A stretch of 37,260 bases of DNA from JAVVEW01 sp032251045 (GTDB lineage: Bacteria; Pseudomonadota; Gammaproteobacteria; Methylococcales; Methylomonadaceae): contig JAVVEW010000025.1 in the NCBI GenBank assembly GCA_032251045.1, positions 1-37,260 on the forward strand. Direction: 5' to 3'. How positions within the stretch are numbered: the first letter of the stretch is position 1; each line of letters begins with the position of its first letter. The position numbers were made by a program, and so were the translations under genes. Below, piece after piece: positions 7,683 through 15,987 of the stretch. The notes under the pieces are model-generated. The model worked only from the letters and a program-made list of their open reading frames with translations, ran no database searches and was not told the DNA's origin.

Positions 7683-8668
7683 GGTTGTTGTAGAGTTCTT
7701 TGATAGCGTTGCACCGCCAGGTTATGTTCTTTCAGGGTGCGTGAAAAGATGTGACCCCCTTGCCCCGAGGCAACAAAGTACAAACTGTCTCCAGGGGCTG
7801 GATGCAAGGCCGCATGAAGGGCGGCACGCCCCGGCAGCGCGATGGGCGTCGGGGGGAGGCCATCAATGGTATAGGTATTGTAGGGCGTGGCTTGACGTAA
7901 ATGTTCGCGGGTCAGGTTGCCGTTAAACTGCCTGCCCAGGCCATAAATGACGGTGGGATCAGTTTGCAGGCGCATGCCACGTTGCAACCGGCGCATGAAT
8001 ACGCCGGCAATCTGGTCGCGCTCAGCAGCCAGACCGGTTTCTTTTTCAATGATGGAGGCTAGAATCAGGGCTTGATAAGGGCTATCAATGGCCAGATTGT
8101 CACCGCGCCGTTGCCATTCTTCGGCCAAAACCGTTTGCATTCTTTGATGGGCCAGCGCCAGCAGGTCAAGGTCGTAGGTGCCTTTGCGAAAAAAGTAGGT
8201 GTCAGGAAAGAACCAGCCTTCAGGGTGGGCAAGCCCGAACAGTTCGGCCTGCTCAGGATTCTCGGGCAGGCTGAGGTGAATGGCGGGATGCCGACGCACG
8301 GCCTGGTAGAACTGAGCAAATGTCCAGCCTTCGGGAATCGTGAGTTTATGCTGGCGTACTGCACCGGATACCAGTAACGCCAGGATGTCCTTTGGCGTGG
8401 CATGGGCGGGTATCAGATATTCTCCGGATTTGAGCTGGCGCGCCTGGTCAGTCTGGCGGGCATACAATTGAAACCAGACCGGATTGAAGGTATCCAGCGC
8501 CTGATCAAGCAGGACACTGATTTTTGCCAGTGAGGCGCCATCGGGAATTTCCACCACCACGGTCTGTGCAGTGCTGGCCTGGCCAAGGCTGGCTTGATAA
8601 TGCTGATAGAGGCTGAATATCAGTATCGCCAGGCTGGCGATCAGGCCAAACAGTAAAGTTTTTAGCAT
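7679..8668 (-). CDS. mltG: Endolytic murein transglycosylase MltG (YceG)
   Basis: MltG cuts nascent peptidoglycan strands and is thought to set their length. I place the start at the ATG at 8668, which gives MLKTLLFGLIASLAILIFSLY, a single N-terminal membrane anchor; a longer frame runs into pabC but adds about 50 residues without family character. The 329-residue protein then has a LysM-like segment (VVVEIPDGASLAKISVLLDQ) and the catalytic YceG domain with ASIIEKETGLAAERDQIAGVF, where the Glu of EKET is the expected catalytic residue, and LQTDPTVIYGLG, TPYNTYTIDGLPPTPI. It overlaps pabC by seven bases and tmk by four. Confidence 0.93.
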   Translation of the reverse strand: MLKTLLFGLIASLAILIFSLYQHYQASLGQASTAQTVVVEIPDGASLAKISVLLDQALDTFNPVWFQLYARQTDQARQLKSGEYLIPAHATPKDILALLVSGAVRQHKLTIPEGWTFAQFYQAVRRHPAIHLSLPENPEQAELFGLAHPEGWFFPDTYFFRKGTYDLDLLALAHQRMQTVLAEEWQRRGDNLAIDSPYQALILASIIEKETGLAAERDQIAGVFMRRLQRGMRLQTDPTVIYGLGRQFNGNLTREHLRQATPYNTYTIDGLPPTPIALPGRAALHAALHPAPGDSLYFVASGQGGHIFSRTLKEHNLAVQRYQRTLQQP

Positions 8669-9480
8669 GATATACCTAGCGCTTGTTGCAGACGGCGGCT
8701 GACCGGGCCTGCCTGAAAGGTTTGTTGCTCCAATTGTCTGATCGGCCACAGGCCAATCAAGGTATTGGTCAAAAATAGTTCGTCGGCCTGATACAGCTGC
8801 GACAGGGTCAGGCGGCATTCAATCGCGGTCAATCCCAGACGCCGGGCGATGTCCAGAATTTTATCGCGGGTAATGCCGGCCACGCCGCAGCGATTCAGTT
8901 CGGGTGTGTAAAGTAAGCCATTCGCTACGCAAAACAGATTACTTTGCGTGCCTTCAATGACCCAGTCTTCTATGTCCAGCATAATGCCTTCGGCAATCTG
9001 GGTGTCATGCCATTCGGAACGGGCCAGGACATTGTCCAGCCGGTTAAGATGTTTGAGGCCGGCAAGGCCGGGGTTCAGACCTAACCGGGTCTGACAGACG
9101 CGAACCTTAACCCCTTGGCTTGACCAGTGGTCAGGGTAGTCGGGGAAAGGGTGCAGGCTGACAATACGGGTGGGTTCAGGTGCTTCAGGGGCGCGGTAGC
9201 CGCGACCGCCCGAGCCTCGGGTGAGGATGATTTTGAGCACTGCCCGTTCAGGCAGGGAGAGCCGTGCAAGGTCGGTGCGCAGCGTGTCTGCGCTAGGGCA
9301 GGGCAGGCGCAAACGTTGACTGCCCCGTTTTAAGCGTTGCCAATGGGCATCGAAATCAATGGGCTGTGCGGCGTTCACGGCGAGGGTTTCGAATACTCCA
9401 TCGCCGTAAGCCAGGCCGCGATCGCTAACGGCAATGTGGCAGCCAGGTTCGCCGTTAATCAGCGCGGTGGGCGCCGACAT
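8662..9480 (-). CDS. pabC: Aminodeoxychorismate lyase
   Basis: PabC splits 4-amino-4-deoxychorismate to p-aminobenzoate and pyruvate in folate synthesis, using PLP. The 272-residue product begins with SDRGLAYGDGVFETLAV, the fold-type IV aminotransferase signature, has the PLP lysine in GLKHLNRLDNVLAR, and ends with EGTQSNLFCV and FLTNTLIGLWPIRQL. The conserved TN/GLWP region favours the lyase over branched-chain aminotransferases. It lies three bases after fabF and overlaps mltG, matching the fabF-pabC-mltG order of E. coli. Confidence 0.92.
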   Translation of the reverse strand: MSAPTALINGEPGCHIAVSDRGLAYGDGVFETLAVNAAQPIDFDAHWQRLKRGSQRLRLPCPSADTLRTDLARLSLPERAVLKIILTRGSGGRGYRAPEAPEPTRIVSLHPFPDYPDHWSSQGVKVRVCQTRLGLNPGLAGLKHLNRLDNVLARSEWHDTQIAEGIMLDIEDWVIEGTQSNLFCVANGLLYTPELNRCGVAGITRDKILDIARRLGLTAIECRLTLSQLYQADELFLTNTLIGLWPIRQLEQQTFQAGPVSRRLQQALGISC

Positions 9481-9483
9481 GCT

Positions 9484-10725
9484 TTACAGGTGTTGCAAAA
9501 TCAACGTGCCATTGGTACCACCAAAACCGAAGGAATTGGATAGGGCGACATTGATTTTCATATCACGAGCGTGATGTGGTACATAATCCAGATCACATTC
9601 CGGACTGGCTTGGTCCAGGTTGATCGTGGGCGGAGCAATTTGATGTTTGATAGCGAGCGCTGTCAGTACCGCTTCGATACCGCCGGCAGCCCCTAGCATG
9701 TGTCCGGTCATGGATTTGGTGGAGCTCATGGCAAGCCGTTGAGCGTGATCACCAAAAGCGGATTTAACCGCCAAGGTTTCACCCAAATCGCCTGCGAGCG
9801 TGGAGGTGCCATGGGCATTGATGTAATCGACTTGTTCAGGATTCAGTTTGGCATCGCGCAAGGCGGCCTGCATGCAGCGGGCCGCGCCTTCGCCGCCCGG
9901 AGAAGGTGAGGTCATGTGATAGGCATCGGCGCTCATGCCAAAGCCAATCAGTTCCGCATAAATGGTGGCGCCACGCTTTTTAGCGTGTTCATATTCTTCC
10001 AGCACCACGACGCCGGCACCATCGCTGAGTACGAAACCGTCGCGATCCTTGTCCCAGGGCCGGCTGGCGGCCTGTGGGTCATCATTGCGCCGGGATAAAG
10101 CTTTGGCGGCGATAAAACCGCCCATCGCGGTGGCCGAATGCGTACACCATTCGGCACCGCCGGCGATCATGACATCGGCGTCGCCATAACGAATCATGCG
10201 TGCAGACTCGCCGATGTTATGAGTGCCTGTGGTACAGGCGGTGACAATGGCAAAATTAGGGCCACGCAAACCGAACATGATGGACAGGTTGCCGGAAATC
10301 ATGTTGATGATGTTACCGGGCACGAAGAACGGTGAAATGCGCCGAGGCCCTGCGCTTCTGAAAGTTTCATGACAACTTTCGATGCCACAAATACCGCCGA
10401 TACCGGCACCGATGGCTACGCCGATACGATCGGCATTGGCGTCGGTGACTTCGATTCCAGCGTTGTGAAACGCTTGTATGCCCGCCGCCATACCGTAATG
10501 GATGAAGCCATCCATACGCTTGGCGTCTTTGGCGGGGATGTAGTCGCTAATATCAAAATTGCGAATGACACCGCCAAAGCGGGTGGCGAATGCAGACATA
10601 TCAAAGGAATCAATGGGGGTGATCCCGCTTTGTCCTTTGATAATGCCATCCCAGGTTTCACTGACTGAATTGGCCAATGGGGTGATTGCACCCAGGCCAG
10701 TGATGACAACTCGGCGATGACTCAA
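9484..10725 (-). CDS. fabF: Beta-ketoacyl-ACP synthase II
   Basis: FabF condenses malonyl-ACP with growing acyl-ACP chains and handles the elongation of unsaturated chains. The 413-residue protein has the Cys-His-His triad: the nucleophile in VTACTTGTHNIG (about residue 164), His in INAHGTSTLAGD and His in KSMTGHMLGAAGG. The N-terminal VVITGLGAITPL and C-terminal NSFGFGGTNGTLI are family signatures. It follows acpP, its carrier substrate, by about 40 bases and is followed closely by pabC. Confidence 0.95.
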   Translation of the reverse strand: MSHRRVVITGLGAITPLANSVSETWDGIIKGQSGITPIDSFDMSAFATRFGGVIRNFDISDYIPAKDAKRMDGFIHYGMAAGIQAFHNAGIEVTDANADRIGVAIGAGIGGICGIESCHETFRSAGPRRISPFFVPGNIINMISGNLSIMFGLRGPNFAIVTACTTGTHNIGESARMIRYGDADVMIAGGAEWCTHSATAMGGFIAAKALSRRNDDPQAASRPWDKDRDGFVLSDGAGVVVLEEYEHAKKRGATIYAELIGFGMSADAYHMTSPSPGGEGAARCMQAALRDAKLNPEQVDYINAHGTSTLAGDLGETLAVKSAFGDHAQRLAMSSTKSMTGHMLGAAGGIEAVLTALAIKHQIAPPTINLDQASPECDLDYVPHHARDMKINVALSNSFGFGGTNGTLILQHL

Positions 10726-10766
10726 GATGATTACCTGATGAAAGATTTAGAGACAGTTCCAGAACG

Positions 10767-10997
10767 TCAGGCGTTCTTTTCGATGTAGTCGATAGCTTGT
10801 TGTACCGTGGTGATTTTTTCCGCTTCATCATCGGGAATTTCACATTCGAATTCTTCTTCCAAAGCCATCACCAGTTCGACAGTGTCCAAAGAGTCGGCGC
10901 CCAGGTCATCAACAAAGGATGCGTCGTTGGAAATATCTTCTTTAACGCCTAATTGTTCTGCGACAATTTTTTTAACTCTTTCTTCAACATTACTCAT
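10767..10997 (-). CDS. acpP: Acyl carrier protein
   Basis: This small acidic protein carries acyl chains on a 4'-phosphopantetheine arm during fatty-acid synthesis. The start at 10997 gives MSNVEERVKKIVAEQLGV and is backed by the ribosome-binding site GAGGAA about eight bases upstream; a start five codons earlier lacks one. The prosthetic-group serine is Ser36 in DLGADSLDTVELV. The 76-residue length and the order fabG-acpP-fabF are standard. It has its own strong promoter (11086-11115) in addition to read-through from fabG, consistent with the high amounts of ACP that cells need. Confidence 0.96.
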   Translation of the reverse strand: MSNVEERVKKIVAEQLGVKEDISNDASFVDDLGADSLDTVELVMALEEEFECEIPDDEAEKITTVQQAIDYIEKNA

Positions 10998-11052
10998 TTT
11001 AAGATTCCTCAATGAAATGTAAGCTTCGACTTACAGAAGGGTTATCGTTTCA

Positions 11053-11074
11053 GGCCAGCCGGAGGGGGCTGGCC
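11053..11074 (-). other. Stable hairpin in the acpP leader
   Basis: GGCCAGCC and GGCTGGCC form a perfect eight-base-pair stem with a six-base loop. It lies between fabG and acpP, just after the expected transcription start of acpP. No T run follows on the minus strand, so it is not a classical terminator; it may protect the 5' end of the acpP message or mark a processing or attenuation point. Confidence 0.55.
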
Positions 11075-11085
11075 GAAGCGTTTGG

Positions 11086-11115
11086 ATTATACTTGATATT
11101 GTTTGTACGGCTCAA
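11086..11115 (-). promoter_or_regulatory. Sigma70-type promoter of acpP
   Basis: On the minus strand TTGAGC (11110-11115) and a perfect TATAAT (11086-11091) are separated by 18 bases. The promoter begins immediately after the fabG stop codon and points at acpP, giving a leader of about 80 bases. Confidence 0.7.
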
Positions 11116-11116
11116 C

Positions 11117-11845
11117 TTAGGGCATGAACAGGCCGCCATTAACATGCAGGGTTTCACCGGTGATGTAAGCGGCGCCTGGTGAAGCCAGAAACGCTACCGT
11201 ATGGGCAATTTCCTCGCCACTGCCTAGTCGTGCCAGTGGAATGTTGGCCAGTAGTGCGGCTTTTTGCGCTTCCGGCAGGTCGCGGGTCATGTCGGTATCA
11301 ATGAAACCGGGCGCGACGGCGTTGACGGTAATGCCGCGCGAGCCAACTTCCTGGGCCAGTGATTTGGTAAAGCCGATCATGCCGGCCTTGCTGGCGGCAT
11401 AATTGCATTGGCCAGCATTGCCCGTCGCGCCAACCACTGACGTGATATTGATGATGCGGCCTGCGCGTGCTTTCATCATGCCGCGTAGAAAAGTTTTGCA
11501 AAGACGATAGATGGCAGTCAGATTCGTTTCCATAACCTGTGTCCATTCGTCGTCTTTCATGCGCATTAACAGATTGTCCTGAGTGATGCCGGCATTGTTG
11601 ACCAGCACCTGTAAGGCGCCGAAATCGGTGGTCAGATTTTTTTGCAGGGTTTCGATAGCTTCGGCGTCGTTAACATTCAGCACTTGGCCACGGCCTTGCT
11701 CGCCTAGGTAGGCGCTGATGGCTTCGGCACCTTGCGCCGACGTTGCAGTGCCGACGACAAAAAAATCATCGGCGGCCAGGCGTGTGGCAATGGCACGGCC
11801 AATACCCCGGCTGGCGCCGGTGACCAAGGCTACAGAGTTAGGCAT
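11117..11845 (-). CDS. fabG: 3-oxoacyl-ACP reductase
   Basis: FabG reduces 3-oxoacyl-ACP with NADPH in each elongation round. The 242-residue short-chain dehydrogenase has the cofactor motif TGASRGIGRAIA near residue 9, NNAGITQDN in the middle, and the catalytic Ser-Tyr-Lys (ITSVVGATGN, NYAASKAG). The end, GETLHVNGGLFMP, is typical of FabG. The start overlaps the fabD stop by eight bases. Order and length are standard. Confidence 0.95.
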   Translation of the reverse strand: MPNSVALVTGASRGIGRAIATRLAADDFFVVGTATSAQGAEAISAYLGEQGRGQVLNVNDAEAIETLQKNLTTDFGALQVLVNNAGITQDNLLMRMKDDEWTQVMETNLTAIYRLCKTFLRGMMKARAGRIINITSVVGATGNAGQCNYAASKAGMIGFTKSLAQEVGSRGITVNAVAPGFIDTDMTRDLPEAQKAALLANIPLARLGSGEEIAHTVAFLASPGAAYITGETLHVNGGLFMP

Positions 11846-12791
11846 TGAATTTCTCCAGAGTTGCGTTAAGCGTGGCAGGACTGTTGATTTGCCAGTGCGA
11901 GGCTTGAGGCGCGTTGCGTTTGTTAAGGCTGCTTAAAACCTTGCCGGGTCCGCATTCGATAAAGGCGTTGACGCCTTGTTCGGTAAGAAACTTGATGCTT
12001 TCCGTCCAGCGTACTGGCTGATGGAGTTGACAGGTCAGGATATGGCGAATCACTTCCGGTGCGCTGTGATTGCCGACATCGGCATTGTGAATGATGGCGA
12101 TTTCCGGCATGTTGACTTCAATATCACGCAGATAATCGGCTAATTTCTCAGCGGCCGGCTGCATCAAAGGACAATGCGAAGGCACACTGACCGGCAGCAG
12201 CACACTGCGTTTAGCGCCATGTTCTTTAGCCAGCGTCAATGCGCGTTCGATGGCCGCCTTGTGGCCGGCAATGACCACCTGGCCGGGCGAGTTGAAGTTG
12301 GCCGGGGTCAGCACTTCATCTTTGCTGGCTTGTTTGCACAGTTCCACCACCACAGGGTCATCGAGCCCCAAAATCGCAGCCATCGCGCCTACACCTTGCG
12401 GGACGGCCTGTTGCATCAGGCGACCACGTTCGGCAACCAGTTTGATGGCGTCGCTAAAATCCAGGGCCTTGGCGCAGACCAAGGCGCTGTATTCACCGAG
12501 GCTGTGGCCAATCAGCCAGCCGGGGCGAATCGAAGATTGCTGTTGCCAGATTCTAAAGCAGGCCACGCCAGCAGCCAGCAGCGCCGGCTGGGTGTATTCG
12601 GTTTGGTTGAGTTGTGCTTCAGGCCCTTGGTTGACCAGGTTCCACAAATCATAGTCCAAGGCGTCGGAGGCCTCGGCAAAAGTTTCCTTGACTATGGGGA
12701 AAGTGTCAGCCAGTTCCGTCAGCATGCCTACGGATTGCGAGCCTTGACCGGGAAAGGCAAAGGCCAGATCGTAATAAGGTTCGTTAATCAT
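11838..12791 (-). CDS. fabD: Malonyl-CoA:ACP transacylase
   Basis: FabD moves malonyl from CoA to ACP, supplying the two-carbon donor for elongation. The 317-residue protein has FPGQGSQSVGM at the N-terminus, the nucleophile serine in IGHSLGEYSALV, and the catalytic histidine in SVPSHCPLM. The C-terminal FIECGPGKVLSSLNKR is also characteristic. It begins 11 bases after the fabH stop. Confidence 0.95.
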   Translation of the reverse strand: MINEPYYDLAFAFPGQGSQSVGMLTELADTFPIVKETFAEASDALDYDLWNLVNQGPEAQLNQTEYTQPALLAAGVACFRIWQQQSSIRPGWLIGHSLGEYSALVCAKALDFSDAIKLVAERGRLMQQAVPQGVGAMAAILGLDDPVVVELCKQASKDEVLTPANFNSPGQVVIAGHKAAIERALTLAKEHGAKRSVLLPVSVPSHCPLMQPAAEKLADYLRDIEVNMPEIAIIHNADVGNHSAPEVIRHILTCQLHQPVRWTESIKFLTEQGVNAFIECGPGKVLSSLNKRNAPQASHWQINSPATLNATLEKFNA

Positions 12792-12802
12792 GGTGTTCCG
12801 TA

Positions 12803-13759
12803 TTAAAAGCGAATCAGTGCAGAGCCCCAGGTGAAACCGGCTCCGAAAGCTTCCATCAACACCTGATGGCCAGGCTGGATGCGGCCATCGCGCACCCCCT
12901 CGTCCAGTGCCAGTAATACCGAAGCGGATGAGGTATTGCCTTGTTCAGCCAGCGTTAAAATGACCTTGTCCATCGGCAGTTTCAGTTTTTTGGCGGTGGC
13001 GGCGATAATCCGGGTGTTGGCTTGATGCGGAACCAGCCAGTCGATATCTCCGGCTTGCAGGTTGTTAGCGGTCAGGGTTTCCTCGACAATTTGTCCTAAA
13101 GTGTTGACCGCGACTTTGAAAACTTCATTGCCGCGCATTTTAATATAGCCGGACTCGGCATCGGACATTTGAGTGTTGGGCAGGTATAGCAAATCTTCAT
13201 AGCCGCCATCAGAATGGATGTGGGTGGAGATGATGCCAGGCTGCTCGCCGGCTTGCAGCAGCACCGCTCCCGCGCCGTCGCCGAACAAAATGCAAGTGCC
13301 ACGATCCGTCCAGTCGACCACCCGGGAGCATAATTCCGAACCAACCACCAGGGCGGTTGTGGCGGCGCCGGTTTTCAAGTATTGGTCGGCGATGCTGATG
13401 GCGAAAATAGCACCGGAACAGGCGGCTTGTATATCGAAGGCTACGGCGGTTTTGTTGCCAAGGCGATGTTGCAGCAAGCAAGCCGTGCTGGGATAAATGC
13501 GGTCAGGCGTGCTGGTGGCGACGATGATCAGGTCAATGGCATGGGCGTCGATAGCGGCCATGTCCAGTGCCCGGCGCGCTGCGATGTCGGCCATGCTGGT
13601 GGTGCTTTCAGCGGGATCGGCGATGCGTCGGCGCTTGATGCCGGTGCGCTCTTGAATCCAGTTGTCTGAGGTATCCACCATTTTAGCCAGGTCGTCGTTG
13701 CTGCGCACTGTTGCAGGCAGATAACCGCCCGTACCGATCACTTTGCTGTAACGACTCAT
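12803..13759 (-). CDS. fabH: Beta-ketoacyl-ACP synthase III
   Basis: FabH starts fatty-acid synthesis by condensing acetyl-CoA with malonyl-ACP. The 318-residue enzyme shows the Cys-His-Asn triad: DIQAACSGAIFA, WLVPHQANTRI and EQGNTSSASV. The N-terminal SKVIGTGGYLPA and the C-terminal FGAGFTWGSALIRF are standard. The ATG sits in the plsX stop (ATGA at 13756-13759), so the two are translationally coupled. Confidence 0.95.
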   Translation of the reverse strand: MSRYSKVIGTGGYLPATVRSNDDLAKMVDTSDNWIQERTGIKRRRIADPAESTTSMADIAARRALDMAAIDAHAIDLIIVATSTPDRIYPSTACLLQHRLGNKTAVAFDIQAACSGAIFAISIADQYLKTGAATTALVVGSELCSRVVDWTDRGTCILFGDGAGAVLLQAGEQPGIISTHIHSDGGYEDLLYLPNTQMSDAESGYIKMRGNEVFKVAVNTLGQIVEETLTANNLQAGDIDWLVPHQANTRIIAATAKKLKLPMDKVILTLAEQGNTSSASVLLALDEGVRDGRIQPGHQVLMEAFGAGFTWGSALIRF

Positions 13760-14769
13760 GCGGATTCGGCTCCGCTTAATACCTGTTCAAGACGACTGCT
13801 GATTTGTGCAATGACGTTTTTGCTCGCTTCCAGTTCGGCCAGGCGGATGGCGGTGATAAATGCGGTCTGATCGGCGCCGCCGTGGCTTTTAATGACCAGT
13901 CCGCGCAGTCCCAAAAAGCTGGCGCCATTGTGATGACGCGGGTCGATTTGAGCTTTGAAATGTTGTAATGCGGGTTTGGCGACCAAGGCGGCCAGCTTGG
14001 TCAGCCAGTTGCGGGTGAAAGATTGGCGCAGGGTGTGGGCGATCATTTTGGCGGTGCCTTCAATCGACTTTAGGGCGATATTGCCGACAAAGCCGTCGGC
14101 AACAATTAAATCCACCTTGCGTTCACCTGCGGTCAGTGCATCGCCTTCGACATAGCCAATGTAATTCAGTGAGGAATCCGCCAGCAGCTTGGCGGCTTGT
14201 TTGACCTGTTCATTGCCCTTGACCTCTTCAGCGCCGATATTCAGTAAGGCGACGCTGGGGTGGTCGATATTATCGACGGCCTTGACTAACTCCGCACCCA
14301 TCAGCGCGAAATGGTACAAGTGTTCGGCTTTGCTATCGACATTGGCGCCTAAGTCCAGGACATGGGTATGGCCGTAAATCGAGGGCATGGTCGAGATAAT
14401 CGCAGGGCGGTCGAGACCGGGGATGGTTTTCAGCACAAAGCGTGCGGTGGCCATCAAAGCGCCGGTATTGCCGGCGCTGACGCAGGCGTCGGCAGCACCG
14501 TCGCGAACCTGTTCGATAGCCACTCGCATCGAGGAGTCTTTCTTGTTGCGCAGCGCCTTAGAAGGCGCCTCGTCCATGGCGACCACTTGAGAGGCATGAT
14601 GTAGTGTCAAACGTTCGGGAAGCTCGGGCAGATGCTGACGTAACACGGCCTCGTCACCGACCAGTATCACGCGCAACTGCGGGTTTTGCTCAAGGCAAGT
14701 CAGCGTGGCGGGCACGGTGACTGAGGGGCCGAAATCACCGCCCATCGCATCAATTGATAGCGTTATCAC
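13756..14769 (-). CDS. plsX: Phosphate acyltransferase PlsX
   Basis: PlsX makes acyl-phosphate from acyl-ACP, the donor for the first step of phospholipid synthesis. The 337-residue protein begins ITLSIDAMGGDFGP and contains SAGNTGALMATARFVL and LDLGANVDSKAEHL, all family signatures. The start codon is GTG; no ATG in frame gives the conserved N-terminus. It is separated from rpmF by 240 bases, longer than in many relatives, in which I find no gene. Confidence 0.94.
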   Translation of the reverse strand: MITLSIDAMGGDFGPSVTVPATLTCLEQNPQLRVILVGDEAVLRQHLPELPERLTLHHASQVVAMDEAPSKALRNKKDSSMRVAIEQVRDGAADACVSAGNTGALMATARFVLKTIPGLDRPAIISTMPSIYGHTHVLDLGANVDSKAEHLYHFALMGAELVKAVDNIDHPSVALLNIGAEEVKGNEQVKQAAKLLADSSLNYIGYVEGDALTAGERKVDLIVADGFVGNIALKSIEGTAKMIAHTLRQSFTRNWLTKLAALVAKPALQHFKAQIDPRHHNGASFLGLRGLVIKSHGGADQTAFITAIRLAELEASKNVIAQISSRLEQVLSGAESA

Positions 14770-15009
14770 ATTAACTACTTCGGTTGTAGGTTCGATATGC
14801 TCTGGTCTCTCAGTGGGCCGCTTGACTCAGTACTCAGCCCTGGTTGGGCTTCTGCTGTCTGACTGCAATGTGTCCATACAGGTCATGCGCAGGCGGGCCT
14901 TAAATTCCAGGATTGTTGAGTTTTGGTCGCTGTAGCTCAAAGCGAGACAAAAGCCGAAAACGAACGGTGCTGCAAAGGGAGTTGCGCGACAGCGACTCCT
15001 TCTGCGGGA

Positions 15010-15198
15010 TTATTCTTCGACTTCTTCCGGCAGGCTGACGATTTGCCGGCCACGATAGAAGCCATCAGGCGTGACATGATGGCGCAAATGAATTTCGCCC
15101 GTGGTGGCGTCAGTTGACAGGGTGGGTTTTTGCAAGGCGTCATGCGCACGGCGCATGCCGCGTCTGGAACGTGTAACTTTATTTTTTTGAACTGCCAT
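15010..15198 (-). CDS. rpmF: Ribosomal protein L32
   Basis: The 62-residue basic protein starts AVQKNKVTRSRRGMRRAHDAL, the typical L32 N-terminus of bacteria, and ends with a proteobacterial-type tail (GFYRGRQIV). It is part of the large ribosomal subunit. Its first 20 bases overlap the end of yceD, in a different frame, through a run of seven A. The pairing yceD-rpmF-plsX is conserved in proteobacteria. Confidence 0.96.
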   Translation of the reverse strand: MAVQKNKVTRSRRGMRRAHDALQKPTLSTDATTGEIHLRHHVTPDGFYRGRQIVSLPEEVEE

Positions 15199-15706
15199 GA
15201 GTAACTCCGTTGGTTTTTAATTCTGCCAGTTGGGCAAAAGGGTTGGCCCGTGCGGGTTCTTTAACCGCTTGGGGCGGGATCATTTTCGGCTGACATTCCG
15301 TTTCATGTCTGGGGCAATCAGGTATCGCCAGCAGCAATTCATCTTCAACCAGCTCAACCAGGGTAAGCGTGTCTTCGGTCAGCAGTAGCGGCTCGTACTC
15401 GGTGGTCAGGGTTTCTGCTTGCGAGCTGTGTTCGATCAGCATCAGATTAACCGCAATGCTGTCTTGCCAGGCCAGCGCATCCAGGCAACGTTGACAAACC
15501 AGTTCAAGCGCCGCTTGAACACGCCCCTGAATAACTGGCTTACCGTCAAGCCTGGCAAAGCGCAGGTCGATGTTGACAGTGCCATCAAGGCTATGCAAGT
15601 GTTCGGCGAGTCGAAGGCATTGGGCCAGGTCAATTTGCCCTGCTACATGCCCTTGCTTGTTCGCCAAAACCCGGGGGTTGATGCGTGCTGGCAAATGAAA
15701 TGACAT
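15179..15706 (-). CDS. yceD: YceD/DUF177 large-subunit rRNA accumulation protein
   Basis: YceD belongs to the DUF177 family, needed for normal 23S rRNA accumulation in plants and E. coli, and is almost always encoded next to rpmF. The 175-residue product has the conserved LVCQRCLDALAW, with two cysteines spaced as C-x2-C, and the second conserved cluster PDCPRHETEC with acidic VELVEDELLLAIP before it. The role is from family knowledge. The 3' end overlaps rpmF by 20 bases. Confidence 0.9.
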   Translation of the reverse strand: MSFHLPARINPRVLANKQGHVAGQIDLAQCLRLAEHLHSLDGTVNIDLRFARLDGKPVIQGRVQAALELVCQRCLDALAWQDSIAVNLMLIEHSSQAETLTTEYEPLLLTEDTLTLVELVEDELLLAIPDCPRHETECQPKMIPPQAVKEPARANPFAQLAELKTNGVTHGSSKK

Positions 15707-15808
15707 AACCTGAGAATTCTAGCGATAACAAGGTTTCAGGTCAAGAATCTTATGCTTCTTGACGGTAATTTTCACTGTGGGGGAGGTTGTCGTAAAAGTC
15801 GAAACAGA

Positions 15809-15928
15809 TCTTTCATACTTCATATCGGCTAAGGACATGAAGAGGTGCCGGGGTGTTCGGCAGAGGCTTTGCTCGCTTAGGATGTCATAAGAGCCTGCGC
15901 GGATGTATTCACAGCATCCTTTGACGGC
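15809..15928 (-). repeat. Dispersed intergenic repeat, copy A
   Basis: Read on the minus strand, this stretch matches copy B at 26973-27084 on the plus strand. The first 53 bases align without gaps at about 40 identities, beginning with CCGTCAAAGGA and including GGCTCTTATG and CCTAAGC. After an insertion of nine bases in this copy, a second block aligns over about 54 bases (TGCCGAACA, CACCTCTT, TGTCCTT, GGCCGAT/AGCCGAT, ATGAAAGA). The copy lies about 100 bases upstream of yceD in the same orientation. It is not similar to any coding feature here. Confidence 0.75.
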
Positions 15929-15987
15929 CTCGGTGCCGAATTGCAAAAGATGATGGGTATATAATGGCTGGTTTTTTGGGGATTTGG

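Noticed and set aside
14770..15009. Possible gene or terminator between rpmF and plsX
   Set aside because: Short open frames there have no motif, and the only hairpins (such as AGCCC/GGGCT) are weak with no T run.
15719..15946. Open frame of 75 codons on the minus strand upstream of yceD
   Set aside because: It lies across repeat copy A, has no recognisable motif, and the matching frame of copy B is disrupted by a two-base length difference and a stop, so it is more likely repeat sequence than a gene.
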